Assembly (NCBI GenBank): GCA_016710135.1
Contig: JADJLM010000005.1
Location: forward strand, 124,001-188,000
Reading direction: 5' to 3'
Source of the DNA: Nitrosomonas sp.
GTDB taxonomy: Bacteria > Pseudomonadota > Gammaproteobacteria > Burkholderiales > Nitrosomonadaceae
Length of the DNA stretch: 64,000 nucleotides
Part shown: positions 20,082 to 28,430 of the stretch, in pieces
How positions within the stretch are numbered: the first letter of the stretch is position 1
Layout of the letters: each line of letters starts with the position of its first letter
Made by a program: the position numbers and the translations under genes
Notes under the pieces: generated by a model
Database searches by the model: none
Seen by the model: the letters and a program-made list of their open reading frames with translations, nothing else
Told to the model about the DNA's origin: nothing

Positions 20082-20180
20082 CTAAACGACCAGTGTTCCA
20101 TCAAAATCAATTGCTTTAAATTTTCCATACTCTTTGACATGCAAAGCAACAGGCTCTGTTAAACGATACAGACGAAGACT
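20082..20180 (-). pseudogene. cas2 remnant (last 32 codons)
   Basis: In the frame offset by one from cas1, the minus strand reads SLRLYRLTEPVALHVKEYG, then KFKAIDFDGTLVV and a TAG at 20082-20084. This matches the Cas2 C-terminus, which in I-C proteins runs (D)SLRxYRL to xGxLxx. The first roughly 60 codons and the start are missing; directly upstream is cas1 sequence. A deletion joined the cas1 3' end to the middle of cas2 near 20180-20190. No other cas2 occurs in the window. Confidence 0.85.
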
Positions 20181-21180
20181 CGCCTCGAATAGCGCGAGCC
20201 ATGAAACGTGCTTGAAGCTGAGGTAGTAAGCCAAATGCTACTTTAGTATTCAATAATGGATGCGTAACTTCTTCTTGCTTTTTTTCCTGATAAGCGGCCA
20301 CAACAATTTTTCGCGCATCGTTTTCCATCTGTACTGCGCCGCCTTCACGTATCTGCAAGTCATGTTCAGTGACTTGACCACGATTGATCAGTGTTAATGC
20401 AAGTCGATCGGCAAGAATAGAGCGAAATTCCTCCATTAGATCAAGCGCCAATGCTGCTCTGCCAGGGCGTACGCTATGTAAGAAGCCCAATTGCGGATCA
20501 AGGCCAACACTTTCAATCGCGGAACGACAATCGTTCATCACCATTGAATAAAGAAATGATAGTAGCGCATTGAAACGATCACGAGGTGGTCTACGTGTTC
20601 TACCATCCATCGTAAAATACTCACGAATATTGCGCCGAACTAAATTGGGTAGTGCCGAGAAATACACTTTAGCCGCGTCGCCTTCGATGCCACGAATTAC
20701 ATCAAGATCTGCTGCGATAGGTAAATTGCGAATGGAGTTTGCCAATGCCGCAGCTGCACTACTAAGTGCATTCCGATCTTGTTCATCAGTCGCTTCTCGC
20801 GCACCACGCAATAATACTTGGCGGCAATTGCGTAATTTCCCAGCGATCACGGCCTTGGCTATCGTAAGTACAAAAGGAATCTCTACCGCTTTGCGATGCT
20901 GCATCTGACGAAGCAAGATATTACCATTTACAGCACCTTCGAGACGTGCTTTAAACCGACCATTAGCATCCAACAAAACCAAACCAATTCCATCATCCGC
21001 ACAACGATGCATCAGCGCCGGTGAAATCATGACATTACCAAAACATACCAAGGTACCCAGATGATGTAATGGCACTTGTAGTTTCTTTTGCCTTTCAACA
21101 TCAATGCGCACAGTATCATTGTCTAAATGCACATAGGCATTGGGCGTCATGATGTAAAGCGTGTTGAGAATTTGATACAT
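20116..21180 (-). CDS. cas1: CRISPR-associated endonuclease Cas1 (type I-C) with an altered C-terminus
   Basis: Cas1 is the integrase that inserts new spacers together with Cas2. Metal-site residues are present: Glu166 in IEGDAAKVYF, His235 in GFLHSVRPG and Glu250/251 in LDLMEEFRS. The family-like sequence runs to about residue 334 (LLPQLQARFMARAIRGE). The last 20 residues (ending ACCFACQRVWKI) come from reading cas2 DNA in the wrong frame, so the natural end of about 10 residues was lost in the deletion. The start is ATG at 21178-21180, 9 bp after cas4. Whether the altered tail folds is unknown. Without Cas2, spacer integration should fail. Confidence 0.93.
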   Translation of the reverse strand: MYQILNTLYIMTPNAYVHLDNDTVRIDVERQKKLQVPLHHLGTLVCFGNVMISPALMHRCADDGIGLVLLDANGRFKARLEGAVNGNILLRQMQHRKAVEIPFVLTIAKAVIAGKLRNCRQVLLRGAREATDEQDRNALSSAAAALANSIRNLPIAADLDVIRGIEGDAAKVYFSALPNLVRRNIREYFTMDGRTRRPPRDRFNALLSFLYSMVMNDCRSAIESVGLDPQLGFLHSVRPGRAALALDLMEEFRSILADRLALTLINRGQVTEHDLQIREGGAVQMENDARKIVVAAYQEKKQEEVTHPLLNTKVAFGLLPQLQARFMARAIRGESSSVSFNRACCFACQRVWKI

Positions 21181-21189
21181 AATTTACCA

Positions 21190-21819
21190 TTACTCCACTT
21201 CAAACAAATGTATCTGAGCATCAAGTACTCTGGCCTTATCTGCCAAAACCTCAGGTTGGCAGATTTCTTTCAACGAACACTCCTTGCAACGTGCATCGTT
21301 GATTGGCGGTGGCAATTTCCCGGATACCAGCAAAGCACGAACTGCTTGCACAGTTTCTTCCACCTGCTGTCGAAGCAATTCGTTAATAATCACTTCACGC
21401 CGACGGCGCGATGAATGATGATAAATCGCGCCATGCGTCACTGCTTTACCTGTCATTTCTTCCAAGCAGACCGCTTGCGCTGCTAGCTGGATATCATCAT
21501 GTGCTTTTGCACGTTTCTTGCCGTGTTTGTATTCCACCGGATAAATTCGCCCATCCGGATAAAATTCGACGACATCGCATTTGCCGATCAAACCCAAACG
21601 CTCTGACCAGATAGGTAAAGCTTTCTCACTGCGCACACCTTCAAATGACTCGGAGCCAGGCTCATCAACCCGTTGATGCACGGTATTACCACGCATGGTA
21701 TGCACATTCTCGTCAAACGCCTGCTCGACATGAATCAACGCACACTGACGCGGGCAATAGCTGTAGTGCTGTAAAGCCGAAAGCATGATGGGGTCGTCAA
21801 CTTCAGTTATAGCCATCAA
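21190..21819 (-). CDS. cas4: CRISPR-associated exonuclease Cas4
   Basis: A 209-residue RecB-type nuclease with an iron-sulfur cluster. Cluster cysteines are Cys22 and Cys26 (YSYCPRQCALIHVEQ) and the C-terminal set in ARCKECSLKEIC. Nuclease residues appear in GKCDVVEFYPDG and YPVEYKHGKK, with QLAAQA after them. In I-C systems Cas4 trims prespacers and selects those with the correct PAM. The start codon overlaps the hicA-like stop by four bases (ATGA), so its translation is coupled to the toxin-like gene. Intact, although its partner Cas2 is gone. Confidence 0.93.
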   Translation of the reverse strand: MMAITEVDDPIMLSALQHYSYCPRQCALIHVEQAFDENVHTMRGNTVHQRVDEPGSESFEGVRSEKALPIWSERLGLIGKCDVVEFYPDGRIYPVEYKHGKKRAKAHDDIQLAAQAVCLEEMTGKAVTHGAIYHHSSRRRREVIINELLRQQVEETVQAVRALLVSGKLPPPINDARCKECSLKEICQPEVLADKARVLDAQIHLFEVE

Positions 21820-22064
21820 TCGTTCCCGAATAATCTAAGAATCACTTCTTCTTTGGATAAGGAATGATGCCTAGCAATTTCATTCAAAATAGAAGCCAGC
21901 GTCCCGGCACACAATGGATCATGTATAGGAACCGTTAAATGATGGGGTTTTGGGAGTTGACATTCCAGCCGGACGTGACTGCCAGTCTGCCGGGTGACTC
22001 CGTATCCGAGCCGGTTGAGTGCCTTGATCAGCCATGCACCCGATACATTTCGTGGCAATTTCAT
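21816..22064 (-). CDS. hicA: HicA-like toxin inside the cas operon
   Basis: An 82-residue protein with the HicA double-stranded-RNA-binding-like fold: VSGAWLIKALNRLGYGVTRQ, the active-site motif TGSHVRL (catalytic His), HLTVPIHDP and GTLASILNEIA. HicA toxins cleave or block mRNA when not bound by HicB. A C-terminal extension (HHSLSKEEVILRLFG) goes slightly beyond the shortest members. The start overlaps the hicB-like stop and the stop overlaps the cas4 start, both as ATGA, so it is translationally fused into the cas transcript. HicA identity is good; activity is inferred. Confidence 0.8.
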   Translation of the reverse strand: MKLPRNVSGAWLIKALNRLGYGVTRQTGSHVRLECQLPKPHHLTVPIHDPLCAGTLASILNEIARHHSLSKEEVILRLFGND

Positions 22065-22276
22065 GCCTGGATGACTTCCTCGCGCACGAAATGCAAGCGA
22101 ATCATTTCCGGCGCTTTTCCTTCATCGAAATGACAATGCACGGCATCACGTACTTGTTGATGAAGGCTTGCTAGATCATCTGCTTCGGTAAAAATGGATT
22201 CTCCCAGCGCACGCGCGGTATAGCCACCTTCAGGCGCTTCTTCGACCAGAAAAATAATTTCATTTGCGTTCTTCAT
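22061..22276 (-). CDS. hicB: HicB-like antitoxin inside the cas operon
   Basis: A 71-residue protein with the HicB partial RNase H-like pattern: EIIFLVEEAPEGGYTARAL, GESIFTEADDL and LHQQVRDAVHCHF. It lacks the C-terminal HTH or ribbon-helix-helix DNA-binding domain of longer HicB proteins, so it probably cannot repress its own promoter, consistent with transcription from the cas promoter. It starts 2 bp after the cas7 stop. Relatives are sometimes mislabelled as 2-oxoisovalerate dehydrogenase; nothing here supports such an enzyme. Confidence 0.72.
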   Translation of the reverse strand: MKNANEIIFLVEEAPEGGYTARALGESIFTEADDLASLHQQVRDAVHCHFDEGKAPEMIRLHFVREEVIQA

Positions 22277-22278
22277 CG

Positions 22279-23160
22279 TTATGCCTTTCTTTCCAAGGTT
22301 ACACCGGATGGAAGACTGGTTTCATTAACATTAATTTGATAATCCTCGAATGAGCGCGGCACGACAATGCCATTCTTGAGCTTTGGTTGAATTCGTTCAA
22401 ACAGGCTGTAGGCCGGTGCATTGCCCAATTGACCGTCATGCTTAAAAACATACAAACCGCGCGTAGTCATTTCTCCGCGAGCAGCGGAACGATCATGCTC
22501 GAACATATTTACCAACGATTGCCAAAGCAATTCCAGATCATCTTCGTCGAATCCGGTCTGATTGGCGAGATGCGCTGAAACGAAACCGTGGGCAACATAA
22601 AGGCCGTATGGCACGGTGAATTTACGGCCCATTGTGCGATTGTCGCCGCCTTGCTTCTCCGCTTCCGCCTCGGTAGCAACCGCCATGCGGGTGATGGAAT
22701 GTTCTTGCGCCACAATCGGATCGACGGAACGGGCAAAGGTTAGCTGAACAGGACCGCGGACTTGTCCGCAGTTGATGCCGGTCGACATGACGGCACCAAA
22801 GGTACGTACATCGAAGAAATTTTTGCACATCCACTGTCTGGCTTCATCAACGGCGTCACCACCCTTGCGCTTCTTATCATCACCTTCGAGAAGCTCCGCT
22901 TTACCGATACCGACATAAGCACGCTTATTCTGATTATTCAGTATCGCTTTCTCCTTCACATAAATTTCGAATGGTGGTTGCTCTCCCTTCGTCAAACCCA
23001 CAAAATTGCGCACCTTGCGCTTTAAGCTCACGTCAGTCACTAGACCACGACCGGTTTCTGCATCCACGCGCGGTAAATTGCCAGCATCCGGATCGCCATT
23101 GGGATTACCATCTCTTATGTCAAACAACAAAACGAAATCGTAACGGTTGTTAAGTGCCAT
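22279..23160 (-). CDS. cas7: Cas7 (Csd2/Csh2 family), crRNA backbone of the I-C Cascade
   Basis: From the ATG at 23158-23160 (MALNNRYDFVLLFDIRDG) the protein has 293 residues. Upstream, gggag just before the start is a good ribosome-binding site. The longer frame to 23286 overlaps cas8c by 122 bp and is unlikely. Family hallmarks: NPNGDPDAGNLPRVD near residue 18, YVGIGKAELLEG, and the conserved central DVRTFGAVMSTG. Several copies coat the crRNA spacer. It sits 4 bp after cas8c and 2 bp before the hicB-like gene. Confidence 0.93.
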   Translation of the reverse strand: MALNNRYDFVLLFDIRDGNPNGDPDAGNLPRVDAETGRGLVTDVSLKRKVRNFVGLTKGEQPPFEIYVKEKAILNNQNKRAYVGIGKAELLEGDDKKRKGGDAVDEARQWMCKNFFDVRTFGAVMSTGINCGQVRGPVQLTFARSVDPIVAQEHSITRMAVATEAEAEKQGGDNRTMGRKFTVPYGLYVAHGFVSAHLANQTGFDEDDLELLWQSLVNMFEHDRSAARGEMTTRGLYVFKHDGQLGNAPAYSLFERIQPKLKNGIVVPRSFEDYQINVNETSLPSGVTLERKA

Positions 23161-23164
23161 GTGA

Positions 23165-24877
23165 TTATTCTCCCTTGATTGTAGATTCGGATTTGGTAAA
23201 AAAAGCTTGCCGCTGATGGTAATAGCCAATGGCAAAACGGCCTTGGTCTTGCAAATTGAGCTGTGCTGGAAAATCGGTAATACCATCCATGATCTGTCCT
23301 AGCGCTCTTTCATAATTGATGACTTCACCCTTATTATCCAGTTTAGCTAGATGGTGATTCTTAAGCTTAAGCAGCGTTGGCAAAACAGTGACTGGAGTAC
23401 CTGAAGCTGCTCCGTAATAGCGATCACGGATCGTTGCATTGATACCAGGATTTGCCCGCTCTTGAATACGCTCTAGTACGGCAAACAACCGGCCAAGCCG
23501 GTAAGCGGTATTCGTGTTGTTTTCGTCCAGTGACACTTTGAGTTCCTCCTTGCCTAATTGACGATTAATGCACGCTTTGATGATCGAAGCGCGCGGGTAA
23601 GTGACTTCATGTTCGGCTCGAATCCGGCGAATCGCGCCGGAAAGCAGGGTTTGCGGATAAGGCAATCCTTCGATTACGCTACGCATAACATCGCCACCGA
23701 GATTGGGCGGAATGTTTTCCGATTTGCCCAGCATCGCTGTTGCGACCAGCAAGCGAAACAGCGACAGTGTTTCCGGCTCGTGCGATGCATGAGCGATGCG
23801 CAAATCATTGAAGTGATGGCGAATATTGACAGCCAGTTCGCCCACGGTTTTGACATGCCAGAAACGCACAGCGATACGGGCCGCATTCGGCGCAAGACCT
23901 AGCACATAAAACCGGGTGTCATCGTCTTCAAAGCTGCCTGCACCGGTTTTGGGCGCACTCAACAAAGCAGCAACTGCTGCGGTGCCGAGATCGGGATTGT
24001 CTCTGGGGGGTTCACTAAATAATCCGGGAAACAATTCCTCCATCGGGTGCCCCGGCGTTGCTGCCCAGAAAACCGTCGATGCATCACCCACCTGGATGCG
24101 TTGTCTCGAATCTTTTGCCAATAAATGATTGAGCGCGGTGGTGTAGGAGAAAACAGCGCGTTTTCCAACCGGTGCATTCTCACCCTGTGATTTACCATAC
24201 GAGCTAAAAGCATCCAGATTGAACGAAACAATATTTGCACCGGAACTTTGCGCGCCCCATACGCCTTTGACGGAAGGATGCAATCGCTCAATGACATCTT
24301 CTTCGCCTGAAACCAAACAAAGTGAGGTTTTATCAGAGTCGACATCGTCCTTCGTCGATAGCGCAGCCGCCACTGCCGGAAGTTCGCATACTGGCCCGGA
24401 ATCACCTTCCAGCCGGAATGTCAGATTGGCTCCGGTTTCCAGAATTTCCGGCCATAAAGAATGTAAGAAAACTTTTTCAAAGCTGCCACGCTCAAGAAAA
24501 GACAGTACCGCCTGAATACCTGCATCATTTGAAGCGGCGAAGCGGGCGCGAATGGCTTCAACGAATGCCAGATGCTGTTCACGAGCCCGTTCCGGCTTTC
24601 CTTTGTCGTCGACTCCAAAAACATAACCGGAGTGATCCCATAACAAATTAGCCGCGACACCCGAAGATCGCTTGACAGTCTGCGGCACGAGATAGGATTT
24701 TGCGATTTTTTTCTTACCCTCACCTTCCCGCGTGTCATCCAAACCAACAAAGTGACCATTCGCTGTCAGCACGATAAGAAAGGGGATTGGTTTATGCTCG
24801 AAACCGGGCGGTGCCAGGTTGCTATCCGGCAACCGGGTTTTGCGCTGATAGTATTCGTTAAGCGCTTGCAAAATCAT
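23165..24877 (-). CDS. cas8c: Cas8c (Csd1), large subunit of the I-C Cascade
   Basis: 570 residues, the usual length for Csd1. Recognisable segments: MILQALNEYYQRK at the start, KPIPFLIVLTANGHFVGLD, LLWDHSGYVFGVD and, in the second half, FYVLGLAPNAARIAVRFW, the most conserved part of the family. Cas8c recognises the PAM (TTC in studied I-C systems) and recruits Cas3; internal translation from its 3' part supplies the small subunit Cas11c in known I-C systems. Start overlaps the cas5 stop (ATGA). Intact. Confidence 0.93.
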   Translation of the reverse strand: MILQALNEYYQRKTRLPDSNLAPPGFEHKPIPFLIVLTANGHFVGLDDTREGEGKKKIAKSYLVPQTVKRSSGVAANLLWDHSGYVFGVDDKGKPERAREQHLAFVEAIRARFAASNDAGIQAVLSFLERGSFEKVFLHSLWPEILETGANLTFRLEGDSGPVCELPAVAAALSTKDDVDSDKTSLCLVSGEEDVIERLHPSVKGVWGAQSSGANIVSFNLDAFSSYGKSQGENAPVGKRAVFSYTTALNHLLAKDSRQRIQVGDASTVFWAATPGHPMEELFPGLFSEPPRDNPDLGTAAVAALLSAPKTGAGSFEDDDTRFYVLGLAPNAARIAVRFWHVKTVGELAVNIRHHFNDLRIAHASHEPETLSLFRLLVATAMLGKSENIPPNLGGDVMRSVIEGLPYPQTLLSGAIRRIRAEHEVTYPRASIIKACINRQLGKEELKVSLDENNTNTAYRLGRLFAVLERIQERANPGINATIRDRYYGAASGTPVTVLPTLLKLKNHHLAKLDNKGEVINYERALGQIMDGITDFPAQLNLQDQGRFAIGYYHQRQAFFTKSESTIKGE

Positions 24878-25539
24878 CCTCGCACCTCCTCGCTACCCCA
24901 AGCCGGAATACTAAGTATGCCGTTCTCCAGTGTGGCACGGAAAAATCGCGGTTGCGGATCGGCAGCATTGCTGTAGTCCATGTCGTACAGCATCCAACCC
25001 AAGTCACGCGTTTCCTTAACAGGATTCGACTGTTCCTGCACTGGATCAATCAGCCGGAAATCGCAAGCAAACTCCCGGCAACCAAGGTAGGGTTGATTAA
25101 CGCATTGCCCCTTCTCAGCACGGCGTTCGAACATATCCAGAAACTTGGCTGGTGTATTGTTTTCTCCGGCATCCGGCTGCAACTCGAAATGCGCATGGAT
25201 GCGATAAGCCACATCGCGCAAAAATAATCCAGCACGCTGCTGGCGTTCATCTTCGATGTTTAGTCCGAGGGAGCCTGTGCCCTTGTTCATGGCTTCCTGG
25301 GCGTTGCGCACTGAAATGACCGCACCCACTTCATTGCGCCGGACAGAAACCCAACGGATCGGCTTAAGCACCTCGATCTTGTCGATATACCAGCGAATGG
25401 CGGATTTCCACAAGATGGATTCAAACACTGCGCGAGCAGATGAAGGCGTCATTACATCGTAACTCACACGCTCGACTTTCATTTCCGGGCGGGTGAAACA
25501 GGCGAAATCACCGCGGACTTCAAGGCAATATATTTTCAT
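24874..25539 (-). CDS. cas5: Cas5c (Cas5d-type), crRNA-processing endoribonuclease
   Basis: 221 residues starting MKIYCLEVRGDFACFTRPEM, the standard opening of I-C Cas5. In type I-C this protein replaces Cas6: it cuts the pre-crRNA at the repeat hairpin and stays bound to the 5' handle. Other family segments are MTPSSARAVFESILWKSAIR and GCREFACDFRLID. It lies 12 bp after cas3 and overlaps cas8c by four bases. Intact, so the array should be processed. Confidence 0.93.
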   Translation of the reverse strand: MKIYCLEVRGDFACFTRPEMKVERVSYDVMTPSSARAVFESILWKSAIRWYIDKIEVLKPIRWVSVRRNEVGAVISVRNAQEAMNKGTGSLGLNIEDERQQRAGLFLRDVAYRIHAHFELQPDAGENNTPAKFLDMFERRAEKGQCVNQPYLGCREFACDFRLIDPVQEQSNPVKETRDLGWMLYDMDYSNAADPQPRFFRATLENGILSIPAWGSEEVRG

Positions 25540-25551
25540 TTGTCCTCCTAT

Positions 25552-27807
25552 TTAGGCCACGCTCTGTGTCGGATCAAACACAACATCTTTACTCATCAGC
25601 AATCCTAGCTGTGAATGGTAAAGTAAATCTGTGTTTTGTATGTGTATGCCGGGAAACATTTCCTGAATTTCTCGATTCTCCAATAGCTTTCTGCTTTCAT
25701 ATTCACGAATGTTAACCGTATAACGCTGCAATTTGCGTAATATGCCCCGGCGTTCATGCGGTTGCATATTTTGACTTTTCTCGAGTGCATCAATCAGTCT
25801 TGTGCTTTCGCCATAGCGTACGATGACAGCCGTTTGTCCTTCTTCATCAATCAGGCGAAAATTGCTGGCGGCGGTACGAAAATTAAACTCTGCTCTTCTT
25901 GCTTCGGCTTGGTTATGTAAATCCAATAAACCGACAATGTTTGCTTTATCAAGACTGTTCAGACTCTCATAATAGTGCCGGAAGTAGGCTTCAAAGCGTT
26001 CGCGAGTCAAGGGATCGCCATTCGTTAATCGCATGATTTCCTGCCCGCTTTGTTGTGCTTTGCGCAGCAATCCCGGCGCGGCAGGTTTAGGTGGAACAAA
26101 CACCACGACCTTACCCGGTTGTGTCAGCATCCCTTCACGATTGCAACGCCCAGCCGCTTGCGCGACGGCATCCAGTCCTGCCAATGCGCGGTAAACCACT
26201 GGAAAATCCATATCGACCCCGGCTTCTACTAATTGCGTACTGATCACGCGTGTTGGAATGCGATCTTTCAAACGTTGCTTAATTTCGGCGATAACTTGAC
26301 TGCGATGTTGTCCGCACATCAGCGCCGACAAATGAATCGTGTCTTTCGGCATCAATCCATGCAATTCACGACAGTCCTTGCGTGAATTGACAATGCAAAG
26401 CACCGACTGATATTGCTGCAATTCTCCGGCGATGGACTCCCAAGTACGAGGACTGGCAAAATCATCCGGCAATTCTGCTTCTACCCGCTTCAGATCGGCA
26501 TAGAGCCGCTCGGGATCATCCATCAATTCGCATACATTCTTTAATCCGGTAAATTTTGGGCGCGGCGAGAAAGCCGGTTGCGTTGCCGTGGATAGTACGA
26601 AGCTGACTTTGTAACCGTTTGCCAAATCCTGCATCACGTGCAGAATCGGCGCAAGAAATTCCGGTGGCAATAACTGTGCTTCATCTAACACCACCACACT
26701 ATTGACAATATTGTGCAGCTTACGGCAGCGGCTGGTTTTTGCTGCGTAGAGCGACTCGAAAAACTGCACATTGGTAGTAACGATGATCGGTGCATCCCAA
26801 TTCTCCGTTGCTAACCGGGAGCGTGCATCTTCGCGATCCGGATCGAGATTGCTGTGATGCTCGATTACATTCTCTGCACCGAAAATACCCACGAAGATTT
26901 CCGCTGTCTGTTCCAGAATGCTGGTGTAGGGAATGACATAGATCACACGATTCTTGCCATGACGAACAGCATGATTGAGCGCAAAAGCCACGCTCGATAG
27001 TGTTTTTCCTCCGCCTGTCGGTACGGTCAATGAAAACAAGCCGGAAGGCAATTCTGCTTTTTCCCGGCACTGCCGCAGTACTTCAGCGCGAATGCGGTTG
27101 ACAGCACTTTCTTTAGCGTTGGCGACTTTATCGACCATGTGTTGATCGAATGCGCTTTTCAGCGCTGCTATCGAAGGATACCCAGAACGTAAGCTGCTCC
27201 TTTTATCATCCATGAAAGCTTCCGTATCCAAAAAATCCGCATCTACCAAGCAGGAAAACAACATTCTGAGCCACAATGCCAGCGATCCATTGGGCGGCAG
27301 AGATTGTGGATGGGATTGATTGAGAATTTCAGCCGGTGGTGTAGCATCAAGTGCCTCTTGCAAATAACCGTTTTGTTTGCCGGTTTTTATACGCTGAGAC
27401 AGTAACGATTGACCGCTTTCCGCATTGTTCCAATCCGGCAAACCGGCATGATGCCCGGCAATCAGATAAGCCAGAATACGTCCTTGCAATCCGAGTTTCT
27501 CGATGGCATAAATGGCACCCGCCGTGGAATGATCTACCCGTCCAGATGTTCCTTCGATGTGGGCTTCTGCGTCGTAACCGCTCGCCGATTTGATGTATTG
27601 CTGAAATTTCTCGCGGTATTTGCCTAAATCATGCCAGAGTCCAGCTATCCTTGCCCAATCTTCACTACCAAACGTGCTTGCAGATTGACCCGCAAGATAT
27701 GAAACCCTCTCTAGATGTTCATGAAGCAAGTGTTCTTTCCATTTACCTTCTTCATTTTTCCTTACGTGAGCAAGCGCAATGCTCTGATTTTGTGCATTAT
27801 CTGCCAT
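25552..27807 (-). CDS. cas3: Cas3 nuclease-helicase (HD + SF2 helicase)
   Basis: 751 residues. The N-terminal HD nuclease has GLWHDLGKYREKFQQY near residue 57, and later His residues in VDHSTAGA and IAGHHAGLPDW. The helicase has Walker A in VPTGGGKTLSS near residue 265, Walker B VVVLDEAQLLPPEF and motif VI region AGRCNREG. Cas3 unwinds and degrades the DNA marked by Cascade. It is the first gene of the leftward cas operon; its promoter should lie in 27808-28062, shared with the divergent yggX. Intact. Confidence 0.95.
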   Translation of the reverse strand: MADNAQNQSIALAHVRKNEEGKWKEHLLHEHLERVSYLAGQSASTFGSEDWARIAGLWHDLGKYREKFQQYIKSASGYDAEAHIEGTSGRVDHSTAGAIYAIEKLGLQGRILAYLIAGHHAGLPDWNNAESGQSLLSQRIKTGKQNGYLQEALDATPPAEILNQSHPQSLPPNGSLALWLRMLFSCLVDADFLDTEAFMDDKRSSLRSGYPSIAALKSAFDQHMVDKVANAKESAVNRIRAEVLRQCREKAELPSGLFSLTVPTGGGKTLSSVAFALNHAVRHGKNRVIYVIPYTSILEQTAEIFVGIFGAENVIEHHSNLDPDREDARSRLATENWDAPIIVTTNVQFFESLYAAKTSRCRKLHNIVNSVVVLDEAQLLPPEFLAPILHVMQDLANGYKVSFVLSTATQPAFSPRPKFTGLKNVCELMDDPERLYADLKRVEAELPDDFASPRTWESIAGELQQYQSVLCIVNSRKDCRELHGLMPKDTIHLSALMCGQHRSQVIAEIKQRLKDRIPTRVISTQLVEAGVDMDFPVVYRALAGLDAVAQAAGRCNREGMLTQPGKVVVFVPPKPAAPGLLRKAQQSGQEIMRLTNGDPLTRERFEAYFRHYYESLNSLDKANIVGLLDLHNQAEARRAEFNFRTAASNFRLIDEEGQTAVIVRYGESTRLIDALEKSQNMQPHERRGILRKLQRYTVNIREYESRKLLENREIQEMFPGIHIQNTDLLYHSQLGLLMSKDVVFDPTQSVA

Positions 27808-28062
27808 AATAATAAGCGACTAACCATTACGAATAGTGTATTACCTAAGATCTTTACATAAATTTATCCCCGTAGAATTACCAAACAACTAATTTTCTCT
27901 CGTTTAATTTCATTAATGAATGCAGATTTATTTTATTGTGCCTTTCAATATTGCTTTTTTATCAAAATAGAACACCACTATCATAGTAATCCTTAGCTTC
28001 TCCACACAGTTATCAGTACAATAATTGGTCGTTAAAGAATTTTTAATCCTACTATTAAAACT

Positions 28063-28342
28063 ATGGCAAGAATCGTTAAATGCATCAAACTAGGACATGA
28101 AGCAGAAGGGCTCGATGCCCCGACTTACCCCGGAGAACTCGGAAAGCGTATTTTTGAGAATGTGTCAAAACAAGCTTGGAGTCAATGGATCAAGCACCAA
28201 ACCTTGCTAGTGAATGAATATCGCTTAAATTTGGCTGATATCAAAGCGCGAAAATATCTAGCAGAACAGATGGAAGCTTATTTTTTTTGGAGAAGGCGCA
28301 GACAACCCCACCGGTTACATTGCGCCGCATGACAATACATAA
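28063..28342 (+). pseudogene. yggX: Fe(II)-trafficking / oxidative-damage protein YggX, 1-bp frameshift
   Basis: Residues 1-74 match YggX closely: CIKLGHEAEGLDAPTYPGEL, GKRIFENVSKQAWSQW, and LADIKARKYLAEQMEAYFF. The normal tail (GEGADNPTGYIAPHDNT, stop 28340-28342) is still encoded but in another frame: the run of eight T near 28278-28286 has one base too many. As written the frame stops at 28332 with a wrong end, WRRRRQPHRLHCAA. YggX protects iron-sulfur enzymes from oxidative damage. The single homopolymer change in such a conserved gene points to a sequencing error as much as to mutation. Confidence 0.85.
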
Positions 28343-28430
28343 AAACATCACAATCATGCGTTAATCTATTTTACTTTTTCTTGGCACTAGTCCATGCTGC
28401 TGATACCGTTGAAAAAGCAGCACACCAACA

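Noticed and set aside
22279..23286. Longer cas7 frame starting at 23286
   Set aside because: The first 42 codons overlap cas8c and do not resemble Cas7; the family start and a ribosome-binding site are at 23160.
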